The notes under the pieces are model-generated. The model was not told the origin of the DNA and searched no databases. It saw only the letters and a list, made by a program, of their open reading frames with translations. A program made the position numbers and the translations under genes. A DNA stretch of 64,000 nt, taken from assembly GCA_910587935.1 (NCBI GenBank), contig CAJUNP010000001.1, positions 124,001 to 188,000 on the forward strand, written 5' to 3'. The DNA comes from an uncultured Lachnospiraceae bacterium (lineage in GTDB: Bacteria; Bacillota; Clostridia; Lachnospirales; Lachnospiraceae). Each line of letters opens with the position of its first letter. Position 1 is the first letter of the stretch. Of this stretch, positions 63,174-64,000 are shown piece after piece.

Positions 63174-64000
63174 ATGAGAAAAGCCCGGAAAAGACAAATA
63201 GAAACGCTTGCCGAATTGCTGATCCGTGAACAGGAGAGGGTAATAGAAGCGCTTTATAATAGAGATTACGAGTCTGCAAGCAGTTTGTTGGAACGCTGCC
63301 AGCAATGCGCCATGCAATTGGGAGAGAATATTGAACAGGCAATGGGAGAAGGTTTTAAAACAGTAGCTCTGCTTGAGGAATATTGTGAACAAATTTATCT
63401 GGTTTATGAGACGATTGAGTCAGGCAGGGCGGAAGCCGCATCCTCAATGCAGGATACATTGCGGAAGATTTCCGCGGATATACGACAGAGTATTGCGGAG
63501 GATATAAAAATACATTTTGAAATCGTGTTTCTACCCTTCCGCGCATCTGCGTGGAATTCGATGGAGAAATTTTGGAAGGCGGCAAAAGAAGCCCCGGACT
63601 ATGAGGTTTATGTGATACCTGTCCCTTATTATTATAAAGCATGGAACGGAGACACTCTGGGGATGCGTTATGAAGGAGAATATTTTCCGGATGAAATTCC
63701 CATTACAAAATATGACGAGTTTGATTTTGAAAAACATAATCCGGATATTATTATGATTCATAATCCGTATGATCAATATAATCCGGTTATAAGCGTTCAT
63801 CCTTTCTTCTATTCGGATCATTTGAAAAAGTATACGGACAAATTAGTCTATACGCCATGGTTCTTTTTAGATGAATGGACGCAGGAGGATGAGGCGGCGC
63901 TGGAAAATATGAATTGTTTTGTAACAATGCCCGGTGTGATCAATGCGGATCAAGTGATTGTTCAGTCGGAAACGATGCGTCGGACATACGTTGGTTTTCT
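63174..64000 (+). CDS. Probable glycerophosphotransferase-like protein, 3'-partial
   Basis: The frame runs open from the ATG at 63174 to the window end (275 codons). The first 130 residues or so are helical and charged (KARKRQIETLAELL); the rest has alternating strands and helices with YVIPVPYYYKAW, NPDIIMIHNPYDQYNP and KLVYTPWFF, reminiscent of GT-B-like proteins of the CDP-glycerol glycerophosphotransferase group. AGAGGA precedes the ATG. Standing right behind the late flagellar genes it may modify the flagellum or be the first gene of a surface polymer unit. The family assignment is tentative because the diagnostic C-terminal half lies outside the window. Confidence 0.6.
   Translation, partial: MRKARKRQIETLAELLIREQERVIEALYNRDYESASSLLERCQQCAMQLGENIEQAMGEGFKTVALLEEYCEQIYLVYETIESGRAEAASSMQDTLRKISADIRQSIAEDIKIHFEIVFLPFRASAWNSMEKFWKAAKEAPDYEVYVIPVPYYYKAWNGDTLGMRYEGEYFPDEIPITKYDEFDFEKHNPDIIMIHNPYDQYNPVISVHPFFYSDHLKKYTDKLVYTPWFFLDEWTQEDEAALENMNCFVTMPGVINADQVIVQSETMRRTYVGF

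Noticed and set aside
1..64000. tRNA, rRNA and insertion sequences
   Set aside because: No cloverleaf with the conserved T-loop, no rRNA-like stretch and no transposase gene were seen on reading; small tRNA genes could be missed without a computed search.

Overview
The window reads as the chromosome of a motile, low-to-mid GC Gram-positive anaerobe, most likely a Lachnospiraceae (Clostridia). The reasons are the gene order flgM-flgN-flgK-flgK-flgL-fliW-csrA-flaG-fliD-fliS, sigma-28 promoters of the TAAA-N15-CCGATA type, large secreted proteins with bacterial Ig-like repeats, and a long locus for a cell-surface polysaccharide. The genus cannot be fixed from the sequence.

Layout. 1-17155: three large secreted or surface proteins (a 5'-partial repeat protein, a 756-aa Ig-like protein, and a 1435-aa glucosaminidase with Ig-like repeats) alternate with glycosyltransferases, a GT-C type membrane protein and an LTA-synthase-like enzyme. 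17229-27112: a glycan module with a GT4 enzyme, WecC and WecB (UDP-ManNAcA supply), a Wzm/Wzt-type ABC exporter, a methyltransferase with a long repeated coiled coil, and a 1106-aa multidomain glycosyltransferase, closed by a strong terminator. 27120-32490: an AT-rich, rearranged segment with a GT-C gene, a decayed GT2 gene, a 5'-truncated membrane gene, a small tyrosine recombinase between perfect 26-bp inverted repeats, and a GtrII-like membrane glucosyltransferase. 32587-40845: an LTA-synthase-like enzyme, a small membrane protein, a YidC/Oxa1 domain fused to a CDP-glycerol glycerophosphotransferase-like domain, and a complete aminoethylphosphonate pathway (PhnW, PepM fused to a cytidylyltransferase, a LicC/PntC-like cytidylyltransferase, phosphonopyruvate decarboxylase). 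40842-49885: GT-C-like membrane proteins around UDP-glucose dehydrogenase and a UDP-glucuronate 4-epimerase. 50033-52649: housekeeping genes (YitT, CutC, GNAT). 52760-63097: late flagellar genes, followed by a 3'-partial gene that looks related to glycerophosphotransferases.

How it fits together. The centre of the window probably builds an acidic surface glycan (ManNAcA, GlcA/GalA) exported by an ABC transporter and decorated with CMP-activated aminoethylphosphonate and with sugars added outside the membrane by GT-C enzymes. The most striking structure is a 721-bp cassette (29848-30568) that looks invertible: a tyrosine recombinase gene, an outward-facing promoter just past its stop codon, and 26-bp inverted repeats at both ends. 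In the orientation shown, the promoter faces a dead glycosyltransferase gene. Inversion would point it at the intact GtrII-like gene. A diverged copy of the same stop-promoter-repeat unit lies at 27650-27742, directly in front of another GT-C gene, with identical internal spacing, and so shows what the ON arrangement looks like. This predicts phase-variable glycan modification. The second unusual system is the phosphonate module, with two distinct cytidylyltransferase domains and a membrane-insertase/glycopolymer-transferase fusion.
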